Positions 32,611-32,672 of a stretch of 32,672 nt of DNA are shown here, piece by piece. The first letter of the stretch is position 1. Each line of letters begins with the position of its first letter. The translations under genes and the position numbers were made by a program. The DNA is from Paraburkholderia haematera (GTDB lineage: Bacteria; Pseudomonadota; Gammaproteobacteria; Burkholderiales; Burkholderiaceae), in assembly GCF_905220975.1 (NCBI RefSeq), contig NZ_CAJNBK010000045.1, forward strand, positions 1-32,672, in the 5' to 3' direction. Under the pieces are notes generated by a model, which had not been told where the DNA came from, made no database searches, and saw only the letters and a list, made by a program, of their open reading frames with translations.

Positions 32611-32672
32611 CAACCGTATTGGAAGTCAAGCGGCGAACAGGTGCTCAAGGTAGCAAGTGTCAGAGGCAGGGA

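Overview
The window looks like a chromosomal segment of a Burkholderiaceae bacterium, most likely Paraburkholderia. This rests on the high-GC coding style, the Burkholderia-type proteins, the short hairpin-bearing intergenic repeats, and the mix of genes (giant UvrA paralogue, TonB/ExbB/ExbD/ExbD cluster, GlxA-type AraC regulator, orphan RmlC). No rRNA, tRNA, CRISPR array, transposase or phage gene was seen.

Layout, left to right. (1) 1-6124: a 1971-aa tandem UvrA with four ATPase cassettes, preceded by a perfect LexA-type box (CTGT-N8-ACAG). (2) 6125-7085: a gene-poor stretch holding a terminator-like hairpin, AT-rich blocks and a GC-rich run of small stem-loops. (3) 7086-10964: a TonB energy cluster (tonB, exbB, exbD, exbD, periplasmic TPR protein), with two hairpin repeats between the exbD genes. 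(4) 11279-14973: an XRE-cupin regulator behind a perfect inverted repeat, then a large TonB-dependent outer-membrane receptor closed by a strong intrinsic terminator. (5) 15131-28125: nine co-directional genes with gaps of 13 nt or less, or overlaps: a complete YejABEF-type peptide ABC importer, a TldD/TldE (PmbA) peptidase pair, two tandem GNAT acetyltransferases and an HAE1-class RND pump. (6) 28126-28897: an AT-rich non-coding stretch with a cluster of ATGTTTC/GAAACAT motifs. (7) 28898-32499: an AraC/DJ-1 regulator, an orphan RmlC-like epimerase, and a divergent EamA exporter/LysR regulator pair. (8) The right edge carries a hairpin repeat of a type common in Burkholderia.

The most interesting reading is functional. 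Blocks 3-5 together could carry a peptide-like compound across both membranes (TonB-energised receptor, then YejABEF), trim it (TldD/E), acetylate it or its product (two GNATs) and pump something out again (RND). Each part has a precedent in microcin biology: YejABEF imports microcin C, TldD/E matures microcin B17, and GNAT enzymes detoxify processed microcin C. The gene order is seen directly; the joint function is inference.
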